Origin: Bacillota bacterium
Lineage (GTDB): Bacteria > Bacillota > Clostridia > Oscillospirales > Ruminococcaceae
Reading direction: 5' to 3'
DNA length: 64,000 nt
Assembly: GCA_023457355.1 (NCBI GenBank)
Contig: JAEWLW010000085.1
Coordinates: forward strand, 9,408 to 73,407
The notes under the pieces were generated by a model that did no database searches, had not been told where the DNA came from, and saw only the letters and a list, made by a program, of their open reading frames with translations. Below, piece by piece: positions 15,409 to 24,058 of the stretch; the stretch's first letter is position 1; each line of letters begins with the position of its first letter. The position numbers were made by a program, and so were the translations under genes.

Positions 15409-16686
15409 TTATTTTAAGCTTAAGATTCCAATTGATAGCACAGGGATAAATGTAACCACCAGTAAGATTACCAGCATGACAAGAAGCAAGGGTATCGAAG
15501 ATTTTGCAACCCTTTCAATCTTTAATTGCGACACGGCAGACGCGACAAATAAATTCCCACCAAAGGGGGGCGTAACAAAACCGATGGCCAGCGCAATTGT
15601 CATGATAATGCCAAAGTGTATTTCGTTATAGCCTATGGCTTTGACAAGTGGCAGGAATACAGGCGTCAAGATTAAGCAACTGGAGATATTGTCTACAAAA
15701 CAGCCGACAACCAGAAAAACGGCAATAATCATTAATATCATCAGCACATCACTTTTAATTGTCGCGGTTAAAAAGGCAGCCAATTTTGCCGGGACCTGAA
15801 GCATCGCAAGAAACGATCCAAAGGATAGCGACAGCCCCATTGCCAAACCAATCATTCCCGTCATATCGGCGGTATCCCTGAGGGCTTTGATTGCCTTCTT
15901 TAAATCCAGTTCACGATAAATGAATTTGCCAACTAAAAAGGAGTAGACCACTGCCACAACAGCTGCTTCTGTTGGTGTAAAAATACCGCCATAAATTCCG
16001 CCGAGAATAATGACGGGGGCAAGCAACGCCGGTAAGCCATCAACAAATGCCTTCAGCGGATTTATCTGATCTTCTTTTGCAGTTCCTTTCCAGCCGTGCT
16101 TTTTTGCTGTTATATAGCAGACCACCATCAGTCCCAAGCCGATCAAAATACCCGGCACAATTCCGGCGAGAAAGAGATCTCCCACCGAGGCGGATGCCAC
16201 AACCGCGTATACAACAAACGGTATGCTCGGTGGAATGATTACGCCAATTGTTCCTGCGGTTGCGCTTAATGCAGCGGCAAAAGGCTTATCATAACCTCTT
16301 TTTTCCATCTCAGGTATCATCAGACCCCCAATGGCAGAAACCGTAGCGGGCCCGGAGCCCGAAATGGCCGCAAACAACATGCATGCAGCTGTTGTCACAA
16401 TACCAAGGCCACCTGTCATCCAGCCCAACAGGCTGTCACAGAATACAATTAAGCGTTTAGAAATACCGCCAAATCCCATGAGGTTCCCAGCCAGGATAAA
16501 GAACGGAATTGCAAGCAGGGTAAAAGAGTTTAAACCGGTAAAGCTGTTCTGAATGATAGTCACAACATTGATGTTGGTGGTCGACACCATTACAACCGCC
16601 GTACTGATTCCTAATGCTACGCCGATCGGCACACTTAGCAATATGAGCAGGAACATCAGTATAAAGAGAAGCGCAATATTAGACAT
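15409..16686 (-). CDS. dctM: TRAP transporter large permease DctM (second system)
   Basis: 425 residues. Family motifs: LSVPIGVALGIST, GLNSFTLLAIPFFILAGNLMG, AAISGSGPATVSAIGGLMIP, VIIPPSIPFVVYAVVASASV, TPTEAAVVAVVYSFLVGKFIY and the C-terminal GFVTPPFGGNLFVASAVS. It is the last gene of a six-gene minus operon. Its first codons overlap the dctQ stop by 8 bp, showing translational coupling. It is distinct from the TRAP system at 5.5-8.5 kb. Confidence 0.92.
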   Translation of the reverse strand: MSNIALLFILMFLLILLSVPIGVALGISTAVVMVSTTNINVVTIIQNSFTGLNSFTLLAIPFFILAGNLMGFGGISKRLIVFCDSLLGWMTGGLGIVTTAACMLFAAISGSGPATVSAIGGLMIPEMEKRGYDKPFAAALSATAGTIGVIIPPSIPFVVYAVVASASVGDLFLAGIVPGILIGLGLMVVCYITAKKHGWKGTAKEDQINPLKAFVDGLPALLAPVIILGGIYGGIFTPTEAAVVAVVYSFLVGKFIYRELDLKKAIKALRDTADMTGMIGLAMGLSLSFGSFLAMLQVPAKLAAFLTATIKSDVLMILMIIAVFLVVGCFVDNISSCLILTPVFLPLVKAIGYNEIHFGIIMTIALAIGFVTPPFGGNLFVASAVSQLKIERVAKSSIPLLLVMLVILLVVTFIPVLSIGILSLK

Positions 16687-17164
16687 CCCTCAACGCTCCT
16701 TTCCTTTTGCGAAACATCTGGACGGTGTCTTCAATTAAATGAATATCCATCAGAAACGAGCCCGTTGGAATTGCCAGATAGACAAGCCACATTGGAATCT
16801 GCATGGCGCTGGAACGCTGTGCATGATTCATAATCTGCAGCATAGTGTTTGCACCATTCCTAATCATAAATATGCCGAACCCAAACCACAACACATTTAC
16901 AAGCAGCTGGATGTAAAACTGAATATTTTCTTTGACTAAATTAAATACCAGCGTAATTCTTAAATGGCTTTTCTTCTTTGTACAGTAAGCGATTCCAAGC
17001 CAGACCTCCCAAATATACAGGAAACGTGCCAACTCTTCCGACCATGACAGCGAGTTTGAAAAGATATATCTCATGATAACCTGAAAGAAAAGTAGTATGG
17101 CAGAAAATGCAAGCATAGGAACAAGGATGTACTCTTCTAAGTTATCCCAAACCTTTTTTATCAT
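16679..17164 (-). CDS. dctQ: TRAP transporter small permease DctQ (second system)
   Basis: 161 residues with four predicted membrane helices and the typical SLSWSEELARFLYIWEVWLG stretch after the first helix, then a basic loop and QIPMWLVYLAIPTGS near the last. It pairs with the adjacent DctM (8-bp overlap) and with the DctP encoded about 95 bp upstream on the same transcript. Confidence 0.9.
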   Translation of the reverse strand: MIKKVWDNLEEYILVPMLAFSAILLFFQVIMRYIFSNSLSWSEELARFLYIWEVWLGIAYCTKKKSHLRITLVFNLVKENIQFYIQLLVNVLWFGFGIFMIRNGANTMLQIMNHAQRSSAMQIPMWLVYLAIPTGSFLMDIHLIEDTVQMFRKRKGALRDV

Positions 17165-17259
17165 AATTATCTCCCGATTCTGAAATCAATCAGATTTCTT
17201 GCATATTGCTCTTGCGTAACTCTTTTCAGCGAGCAAGGATTATGCAAGGTCTCACCCCC

Positions 17260-18318
17260 CTATTTTTTCCCTGCAAGCTCAAGGCAAAGATCATAGATTT
17301 CAGGATCAAGATCACCTTGAACCACGTCCCAGGCAGTAACAGCAATTTCCTGGAAGGCCTGCTTCTGTTCTGTGGTCAGGTACGTGACTTCAACCCCCTC
17401 AGCCTTCATTTTTTCCAGGGCCTCTGTGGCCTGGGCCTGTTGCAACTGACGCTCCAGCTCGCGGCACTCACGCTCTGTCTGGATAATAATTTCTTGCAGG
17501 TCAGGAGCCAAGGCATCAAACCAGGAAATGTCCACCATAAAGGGAGAGGTTGTGACACTGTATTCCATTACTGTATAATGCTTTACGACTTCAAAGAACT
17601 TATTGTTATAGGTAAGTACGGGGCCGTTGTCCTGTCCGTCCACAGTCCCCTGTTGCAGGGCGGTATATACTTCAGAAAATGCCATCGGGGTCGGGTTGGC
17701 CCCCCAGGCCTTCCACACGGAGAGATAGAGCGGCGCTTCCATAACACGAACCTTCAGTCCGACCAGATCCTCCGGTTTGGTAACCGTTTTAATGCTGTTG
17801 GAGACATCGCGGAATCCTCCGTCCCAGAACCCTAAAATGCGCATACCGTTTTTTTCCGCGGATGCCCGGAGTGCATCTCCCAGCGCGCCGTCCAATGCAT
17901 CGTAAGAGGCCTCGCTTGACAGAAACAGAAACGGAAGATCTGTTGCATAAAAGTTCTTATCAAAGTTTGACGTGCTTGCCCCATCGTTGATACAGCCCTG
18001 AAGCGAATGTAGCTGAATGGACTCGGCCAGCTGGCGAGCGTCTCCCATGGTGGAATTCAGATACGGTTGTACGTCAATCCGCCCATTTGACCGCTCCTCC
18101 ACCAATTTTTCGAACTCGAGCAAAGCGATTCCGTGCGGGGTAGTATCCGATATGGTTGTGCCAATCATCATGACTTCCTGTTTTCCGGCATTTGCTGAGG
18201 GCGCTGCTGGCGCATTCTGGCTACCGGCTGAAGCTGAATTTTCCGTGCTTGAGGCCCCGCAGGCCGTCAGTCCAAGAATAAACGTAGCCACCAGAACAAA
18301 CGATATTAACCTTTTCAT
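17260..18318 (-). CDS. dctP: TRAP transporter solute-binding lipoprotein DctP (second system)
   Basis: 352 residues with signal peptide and lipobox LTAC (Cys20), then a Ser/Ala/Pro linker. The DctP fold is marked by FEKLVEERSNGRIDVQPY, LVGLKVRVMEAP (the Arg is the probable carboxylate clamp) and FSEVYTALQQGTVDGQDNGP. It sits between the zinc alcohol dehydrogenase gene and dctQM, so the imported solute is likely the substrate of the three enzymes encoded upstream. Confidence 0.92.
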   Translation of the reverse strand: MKRLISFVLVATFILGLTACGASSTENSASAGSQNAPAAPSANAGKQEVMMIGTTISDTTPHGIALLEFEKLVEERSNGRIDVQPYLNSTMGDARQLAESIQLHSLQGCINDGASTSNFDKNFYATDLPFLFLSSEASYDALDGALGDALRASAEKNGMRILGFWDGGFRDVSNSIKTVTKPEDLVGLKVRVMEAPLYLSVWKAWGANPTPMAFSEVYTALQQGTVDGQDNGPVLTYNNKFFEVVKHYTVMEYSVTTSPFMVDISWFDALAPDLQEIIIQTERECRELERQLQQAQATEALEKMKAEGVEVTYLTTEQKQAFQEIAVTAWDVVQGDLDPEIYDLCLELAGKK

Positions 18319-18368
18319 TTAATGTCCTCCTCAATTCAAATTATTTGGTAAACCGTACCGCATTGGAA

Positions 18369-19391
18369 TCAAATCTGACAATCAATTAAGACTTTCATTG
18401 TCGCATTGTCCCGATTTGCAATAAACTCAAATACCCCGCCAGCCTCCATCAGCGGTATCACATGGGTGACCACGGCCTCCAACTGCTCACCCATTTGTGC
18501 CGCTGCATGCACCGTGCTTAAAAACTCATCGTAAGCGTATCCGCGGGCACCTAAAATATGTTGCTCCCGAAACATGATGCCCTGAAACGATATGCGGCAG
18601 GGGGCTTTATGGGTTGCAACAACACACATTGTCCCGCCAATACGGCATACCTTTGTCATTGATTCCGTCACGATGCCGGCACCGCTGCATTCAAATACCA
18701 CATCCACGCCAATTCCATCTGTGAGATTCATTATTTGCGGGATAAGCTCTTCTTTGGCCGTATCAATCGCTGAGAATCCCATTTTTTTACACATCTCAAT
18801 GTTCCATTCACTGATCTCAGATAACCATATCTCCGCAACCCCTTGCTGGCGCAACGTCAGGGCTAATAACAGGCCAATTGGTCCCGCTCCCATGATCAAA
18901 ACCCTAGCTGCGCAGGCCACCTGCGCTTTTTTTGCCGCGTGAAACGCGACAGCCAGTGGTTCAACGACACTGGCGGCAATATTGGACAGCCGGTCAGGCA
19001 CGGGAATCAAAAATTCTTCGGGAACGTCTATATATTCTCCAATACCCCCCGCGCGGTCGATTCCGAAATAATTCACATGCTCGCACGCCGACATAAGGCC
19101 GTGGGTACACGCATAGCATGTACCACAGGTTATTTGAGGGTAAAGAAGTGCCCTTTGCCCAACTTGAAACCTGCTCCCGTCGTTATTAATTTCAGAAACG
19201 GTCCCAACCAGTTCATGGCCTAAAATCAGGGGGGCTTTCGCCCGCGGGTGCGTTCCGCGATAGATCCCCATATCCGATCCGCATATCCCGCAATACATCA
19301 CCTTTACTCGAATTGTGCCTTCAGCAAGCTCAGGCAATAAATGTTCCTCTATCGCCACCTTTTTTGCAGCCAGATATGTCAGCGCCTTCAC
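18369..19391 (-). CDS. Zinc-dependent medium-chain alcohol/polyol dehydrogenase
   Basis: A 340-residue MDR dehydrogenase. Catalytic zinc ligands Cys37, His59 and Glu60 (CGICGSD...LILGHE), structural zinc cysteines Cys89, Cys92, Cys95 and Cys103, and the Rossmann motif GAGPIGLLL. It is closest in form to threonine/sorbitol/butanediol dehydrogenases, which oxidise a secondary alcohol with NAD. It is encoded with an SDR and a ThDP enzyme in a TRAP operon, so two successive oxidations of a hydroxy compound are plausible. Confidence 0.9.
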   Translation of the reverse strand: MKALTYLAAKKVAIEEHLLPELAEGTIRVKVMYCGICGSDMGIYRGTHPRAKAPLILGHELVGTVSEINNDGSRFQVGQRALLYPQITCGTCYACTHGLMSACEHVNYFGIDRAGGIGEYIDVPEEFLIPVPDRLSNIAASVVEPLAVAFHAAKKAQVACAARVLIMGAGPIGLLLALTLRQQGVAEIWLSEISEWNIEMCKKMGFSAIDTAKEELIPQIMNLTDGIGVDVVFECSGAGIVTESMTKVCRIGGTMCVVATHKAPCRISFQGIMFREQHILGARGYAYDEFLSTVHAAAQMGEQLEAVVTHVIPLMEAGGVFEFIANRDNATMKVLIDCQI

Positions 19392-19400
19392 TTTAACACC

Positions 19401-20228
19401 TCATTCTTCCTCTTCGTAGGCAACGGGACGGCTGTAAGTGCCCATCACCATCTTAAACGCCTCGGAGTATCCTTCCGGCGCCGCACCGCCATCAACATAA
19501 TGGGAGGAAGCCGTAATATAAGACGCCTCGTCAGAGGCCAGGAAAACAGCCAAGTTGGCCACATCTTTCACCTGCCCGACCCGTCGGAGCGGAACATGGG
19601 ACATATACTCTTCCAATATTTCAGGTGACTTTCTGAATTTCTCCGTCAAGGGTGTTGCAATAATTCCCGGGTTAATAGTACAGACGCGAATATGCTCCGG
19701 CCCCATCTCCAAAGCGGCTACTTTTGACAACATATCCACACCGGCTTTCGCTGTACAGTAGGCCCCCTGATAGTCATTTGCAACAGTAGAATTCATGGAA
19801 GAAATATTGATGATCACCCCTCCGTTCTTACCCCTCATTTTTTCAGAAGCATATTGGATATTCAAAAATGCAGAAAATAGATTTAAAGCGATTAATGATT
19901 TAAATTTTTCAAAGGGCAGGTTTTTTAGCAGGTAGCCGCTGTTTCCCCCAACAGTGCTGATTGAAACATCAATTTTTCCATATCGCTTGATTGCGCGGTC
20001 CATGAGCCTGCTCATATCTTCCTCACTTGTCGCATCCGCATGGATATACTCAATCTCATATCCTTTTTCGCACATTTCTTTTGAAATTTTATTCCCATCG
20101 CAGTCGACAATTCCGGCCATCATCACTTTAGCGCCCTCTTCGCTAAAGCGGCTTACAATTTCTTTTCCAATGCCAGACGTAGCACCAATAACCACGGCGA
20201 CCTTATTCTGCAATCGGTTTAACGACAT
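19401..20228 (-). CDS. Short-chain dehydrogenase/reductase
   Basis: A 275-residue classical SDR. The cofactor motif GATSGIG lies at 15-21, the catalytic residues are Ser143 or Ser144, Tyr157 and Lys161 (YCTAK), and a PGIIATP segment follows. It catalyses NAD(P)-linked oxidation or reduction of an alcohol/carbonyl. The C-terminus is about 20 residues longer than the minimal fold. It lies 9 bp before the zinc dehydrogenase gene and 14 bp after the ThDP enzyme gene. Confidence 0.9.
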   Translation of the reverse strand: MSLNRLQNKVAVVIGATSGIGKEIVSRFSEEGAKVMMAGIVDCDGNKISKEMCEKGYEIEYIHADATSEEDMSRLMDRAIKRYGKIDVSISTVGGNSGYLLKNLPFEKFKSLIALNLFSAFLNIQYASEKMRGKNGGVIINISSMNSTVANDYQGAYCTAKAGVDMLSKVAALEMGPEHIRVCTINPGIIATPLTEKFRKSPEILEEYMSHVPLRRVGQVKDVANLAVFLASDEASYITASSHYVDGGAAPEGYSEAFKMVMGTYSRPVAYEEEE

Positions 20229-20242
20229 GTAATTGGCCTCCT

Positions 20243-21976
20243 CTATTTATAATCTTTGCAGAAAGGAACAAATGCGTCTGCCATTCCTTTGGTGCGTCTG
20301 CTATATCCGTCCTTTGTTATATCTTCAACTCGGACGTTAATAATGCTTGGCTTTCCCGAGGAAATGCCTCTTTGGATTGCCGGTACAATCTGATCGGGAT
20401 CATCCACCAGTTCCCCATAGCCCCCAAACATTTCTGCCAGCTTTTCATAATGTACAAACGCCAGATTAAGCGCAAGCTTATCCGGATATTTTTCTTCAAA
20501 AGCGTTAAACACATTCGGGCGTACGATATATTCAAACCCTTTGACCATTCCCCATGCCGAGTCATTTGAAATCACCACAACCACCGGCATATTGTACTTG
20601 ATGAAATTATGGAATTCCATGCACAGGAACCCGAATGACCCATCCCCGGAATAAAGCAGCATTTTCCTTTTACTTCCAAACCAGGCCCCAACTGCAATAC
20701 CGGGCGCCAGCCCGATGGTGCCATTTCCGACAATGCCCAGAATCTGGCGATTATGATGCGCTTTAGCCAATGTATTAATCCAAGCGCCACCGTCGCCGCC
20801 ATCTGCAACGACTGTATATTCCTTGCCGATATGCGTTTCCAGAAAATTTGCGACCTCCCAGGCACAACGTCCCGGACGAACTTTGTTCGCTTCGCCACAG
20901 GGCTCGAAAGCTACCCGTTCGTCATGCGCTTCGTTCTTGCGTGCGAGCGATTCCAGGCGCTCAAATCGGGTAATATCACTTTTGGGTGTTCCCAAATCTT
21001 TAACCGCTTCGAAAAGCTGCCTTGACACAACCCCGCAGTCGCCAACAATTCCGACATGCGCATTCTGGTTAAAGCCAATCAAACTGGAATCTGTATGAAC
21101 CTGGATAAACTTTGCGGCATCCGAGTATGCGGGCGGCAAAAGCTTGTCAAATGCACAGTCATTATAGACGCCTAAGGTCAGCACCACATCCGCCTCAGGC
21201 GCCGCGACCCTTCCCAGTCTTGCCAGCGGATGATCTTCATCAACGAAGATCCCCCGCGCAATATTCCCTGCCAGTACCGGCATGGAAAGGTATTGGGCCA
21301 GCTGCGCTATGTATGCTCTATCTTTTTTACAATAGACAGCAAAATTACCGATTACCAGCATCGGCGCTTGTGCGTTTACCAACAGCCGCGCCGCTTGCAT
21401 AATTTCTTCCGGGTTTCCGTTGGGAATGGCGTTCACGCCGGGGAGCGCGTATTTAACATCACGCGTCTGCGCAACCCCTAAAAGAATGTCCACGGGGATT
21501 TCTAAATAAACAGGTCCCGGCATTCCGGATTTCGCATATCGAAATGCCGTATCCAGCCGGTCCGCAATCCGGTGCGTGTGGCTCACCTTACCAACCCATT
21601 TTGAGCAGCTTCTCATAACATTGAGGGTGTCAACATCCTGTAACGCGCCGGAACCCTCTTCACACAGCTGCGCAGCCCCCCCAATGTGGATAATAGGGGT
21701 ACAGCTCGTCAGCGCTTCAAGCATTCCCGTGACTGTATTGGTTACGCCAGGGCCAGCGGTCGTCACCAACACACCGGGCTTTCCTGTAGTACGTGCGTAT
21801 CCGATCGCAGCCGCCACAACCGCAGCCTCGCTGCGGCAGTCCACCACCTCAATCCCAAGCTCATTGCATGCGTAATAGAGGCCGATGGTATGCCCGCCTG
21901 GAAGGGTAAAGATCGTATCCACCCCCTCTTTATGCAAGCATTTGGCGGCAATTTGCGTTCCGCCCACAGTTTCCAT
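20243..21976 (-). CDS. Thiamine-diphosphate-dependent enzyme (acetolactate synthase-like)
   Basis: 577 residues with the three-domain layout of the acetolactate synthase/benzoylformate decarboxylase family: the N-terminal PYR domain with catalytic Glu50 (DCRSEAAVVAAA) and GPGVTN, a central domain, and a C-terminal PP domain with the Mg-ThDP motif GDGSFGF...ISNDSAWGM. It decarboxylates or ligates a 2-oxo acid or cleaves a 2-hydroxyacyl group. No regulatory small-subunit gene is adjacent, so a catabolic lyase/decarboxylase is more likely than branched-chain amino acid synthesis. It is the first gene of the minus operon. Confidence 0.88.
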   Translation of the reverse strand: METVGGTQIAAKCLHKEGVDTIFTLPGGHTIGLYYACNELGIEVVDCRSEAAVVAAAIGYARTTGKPGVLVTTAGPGVTNTVTGMLEALTSCTPIIHIGGAAQLCEEGSGALQDVDTLNVMRSCSKWVGKVSHTHRIADRLDTAFRYAKSGMPGPVYLEIPVDILLGVAQTRDVKYALPGVNAIPNGNPEEIMQAARLLVNAQAPMLVIGNFAVYCKKDRAYIAQLAQYLSMPVLAGNIARGIFVDEDHPLARLGRVAAPEADVVLTLGVYNDCAFDKLLPPAYSDAAKFIQVHTDSSLIGFNQNAHVGIVGDCGVVSRQLFEAVKDLGTPKSDITRFERLESLARKNEAHDERVAFEPCGEANKVRPGRCAWEVANFLETHIGKEYTVVADGGDGGAWINTLAKAHHNRQILGIVGNGTIGLAPGIAVGAWFGSKRKMLLYSGDGSFGFLCMEFHNFIKYNMPVVVVISNDSAWGMVKGFEYIVRPNVFNAFEEKYPDKLALNLAFVHYEKLAEMFGGYGELVDDPDQIVPAIQRGISSGKPSIINVRVEDITKDGYSRRTKGMADAFVPFCKDYK

Positions 21977-22067
21977 AGTGTTTCACTCCTTCAGTATTTG
22001 ATTACGCCCTATACCAAAATTATAAGAGTCAGGTGTAAAAAGTCCATCTCTCCTTTATTGTATTTTA

Positions 22068-22085
22068 CTACCCTAAAAGGGGTAG
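22068..22085. promoter_or_regulatory. Candidate LuxR-type operator palindrome
   Basis: ctaccc (22068-22073) and gggtag (22080-22085), separated by 6 bp, lie in the 225-bp region between the ThDP operon and the divergent luxR-type gene. Confidence 0.4.
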
Positions 22086-22112
22086 ACAATTCGAGTAAGA
22101 CCTTATGGTTTG

Positions 22113-22141
22113 TTGACTGGGTCGATTTTTTCTGTTATGAT
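22113..22141 (+). promoter_or_regulatory. Promoter of the LuxR-type gene
   Basis: TTGACT (22113-22118), 17-bp spacer, TATGAT (22136-22141), about 60 bp before the gene start. Confidence 0.65.
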
Positions 22142-22201
22142 AATTTTATAAATCAATTGAACAAATTCTTTTATTTTTTGTAGAAAGGAGCTAATTTTGG
22201 C

Positions 22202-23281
22202 ATGTCCGAATTATTAATGTTTTCTGAATTTGTAACGGTTTTAGACCAGCATGCACAGGAATCGCAAAATTTTTTTGACACACGGTTGCTTCAAAAAATT
22301 AGCTCAATTTTTCATTATGAAAATTGCCTCTATACCGTCTACGATCATTCATTATGCGTAAGTGCCGAGGGTATTAACTTATCAAAATATCTTGCGGAAC
22401 CTTTTGTAACGGATTTTTCAAAAAAGGATATGCTTGCCCAATTTATTTCATCCAGTTTTGACTCGCATTCATATAAAGAGCCCTGTCAGGCAATTCGCGG
22501 AAGCGATATTCTATCTTTAAATCCCATACGGGCAAATGACCACGTTAATTTTATTGGAAGAGTCGGCCTGTGCTACTCCGCCTCTCTGCCTATTAATCAT
22601 GCGTTTCGAATTGCAATCCATAAAAACATAGAGCAAGGAGATTTTACAGACCATGAAATGGAATTATTAAGTTCCATTTTATATGTGATCAGGGATAAAT
22701 ATCGCTGGTTTTCGAAAAACAGAGCGCTGCTTAATTCATCTAATATGCGTAACAATTTAATGAACCATTTATACATTGGTTTTTTGACGACGGATTGCAA
22801 TTATAATATTCTTGAATATAACGATTACATGAAAGAAGTCATCAGAGAGCTTTTTTGCGCTTTAAACTTATATACAGCCGTCACGCAATTAAGGAATTTG
22901 TTAAATGGGAATGAATCAATTGTTTTAGGCAGTTATACTTTATCCGTATCAAAGGATATTGAAATCGGTGGCGATGGATATTTAAAAGAGTACTACTGTT
23001 TTATTGCCTATAAAAACCAAACGCGGGATGTTGAAAACTTTGATCATTGTTGCAAACTTGATTTGAGCTGCCTGACTGCAAAAGAACTGGAAATACTGGG
23101 CCAATTTGCGCAAGGGCAAACAGTAAGTCAAATTAGCAGCATGCTCTTCATCAGTCCCGGCACTGTTAAAACGCATTTAAAAAACATCTACCGTAAACTT
23201 GGCATATCTAATCAACGCGAACTGCTGTATACATACAATCTTAACTGTAATCAAACGCGTCAATTGTACCCTCAAAAATAA
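22202..23281 (+). CDS. LuxR-family transcriptional regulator
   Basis: 359 residues. The C-terminal GerE/LuxR helix-turn-helix (about 283-345) is clear: LTAKELEILGQFAQGQTVSQ, then ISSMLFISPGTVKTHLKNIY and RKLGISNQRELL. The N-terminal 280 residues contain no motif I can name; there is no receiver phosphorylation site or ATPase, and a GAF/PAS-like sensor fold is possible. Codon usage is AT-rich compared with the flanking operon. It is divergent from the TRAP/ThDP operon, its probable target. The start follows an AAGGAG site at 22184-22189. Confidence 0.85.
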   Translation: MSELLMFSEFVTVLDQHAQESQNFFDTRLLQKISSIFHYENCLYTVYDHSLCVSAEGINLSKYLAEPFVTDFSKKDMLAQFISSSFDSHSYKEPCQAIRGSDILSLNPIRANDHVNFIGRVGLCYSASLPINHAFRIAIHKNIEQGDFTDHEMELLSSILYVIRDKYRWFSKNRALLNSSNMRNNLMNHLYIGFLTTDCNYNILEYNDYMKEVIRELFCALNLYTAVTQLRNLLNGNESIVLGSYTLSVSKDIEIGGDGYLKEYYCFIAYKNQTRDVENFDHCCKLDLSCLTAKELEILGQFAQGQTVSQISSMLFISPGTVKTHLKNIYRKLGISNQRELLYTYNLNCNQTRQLYPQK

Positions 23282-23586
23282 ACGAACCGTATGCAGAAGC
23301 CATTAACAACTATACGTTTAAGGCAATAAAGATGGCGGAAGTTATACAATTTGCCTGTTGTAAAACACCTTAATCTATTCAAATATCGCGAACTTTATTG
23401 GACGTTATCCAATCCATCTGCAATGAAGGCAAGCGCCAACTAATCTAAAAATTCCCTGGTCATAAAAATAAGCAAGACGTCGGCACCACCCTTGTGCGCC
23501 GACGTCTTGCTTATAAATTGTTGTTTTCCATTTCGTAGGAATACCTAATATTAAGCCTTTTCGGTAATGTCAACAGGTCCCTTATT
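23282..23586. other. Intergenic region between luxR gene and dctM remnant
   Basis: 305 bp with no gene; the only feature is the strong bidirectional hairpin at 23469-23513. Confidence 0.5.
23469..23513. terminator. Bidirectional 16-bp hairpin terminator
   Basis: taagcaagacgtcggc (23469-23484) and gccgacgtcttgctta (23498-23513), perfect arms with a 13-nt loop. It lies between convergent reading frames. Confidence 0.75.
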
Positions 23587-23880
23587 CTACCTTATCCAGA
23601 ATTTTGTCAGTCTGTCAGAGATGGCTCCATCGGTCATAATCTGAGCCATGATAATAAACGGTACGCACATAAAGGTAAAGCTCGTAATTCCGGTGGCCAT
23701 TTTCTGAAATAGATTCAGAAAGGGTATTTCCAAGTACAGGACTGTAACAAGTGCAGCTATGCCAATTCCAAAGGAGATCGGCACACGCAGTACCATCAAA
23801 AAGATCAGAACACCAAGCAGTTGGGTGGTTCCTAAATTCTTCATCAATACTTGGGCTTCAACCGATGCGGGGTGTTGCAT
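23587..23880 (-). pseudogene. Remnant of a TRAP large permease (DctM N-terminus)
   Basis: 97 residues match only the first quarter of a DctM protein: LLGVLIFLMVLRVPISFGIG, LFQKMATGITSFTFMCVPFI, then ...MAQIMTDGAISDRLTKFWIR before the stop. The remaining 320 residues and partners DctP/DctQ are missing. It is a truncated gene left from a third TRAP system. It is divergent from the PucR gene, so it may mark the former target of that regulator. No promoter was recognised. Confidence 0.75.
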
Positions 23881-24058
23881 ACGTTTGAAGAATAGAGTTG
23901 CTTTCCGCTTTGCGATGTTTTGAAGTTAACAAAAGCCGCTCTTGCTCAATGAAACATTTTGTCGTATACTCAGTAATTAATAAGCTTTCAGGCTATTCTT
24001 TCTACATTTTCATAGTCGCATCAATCTTTTTATAATAAGTCGAAAGGGCGGGATAAAA

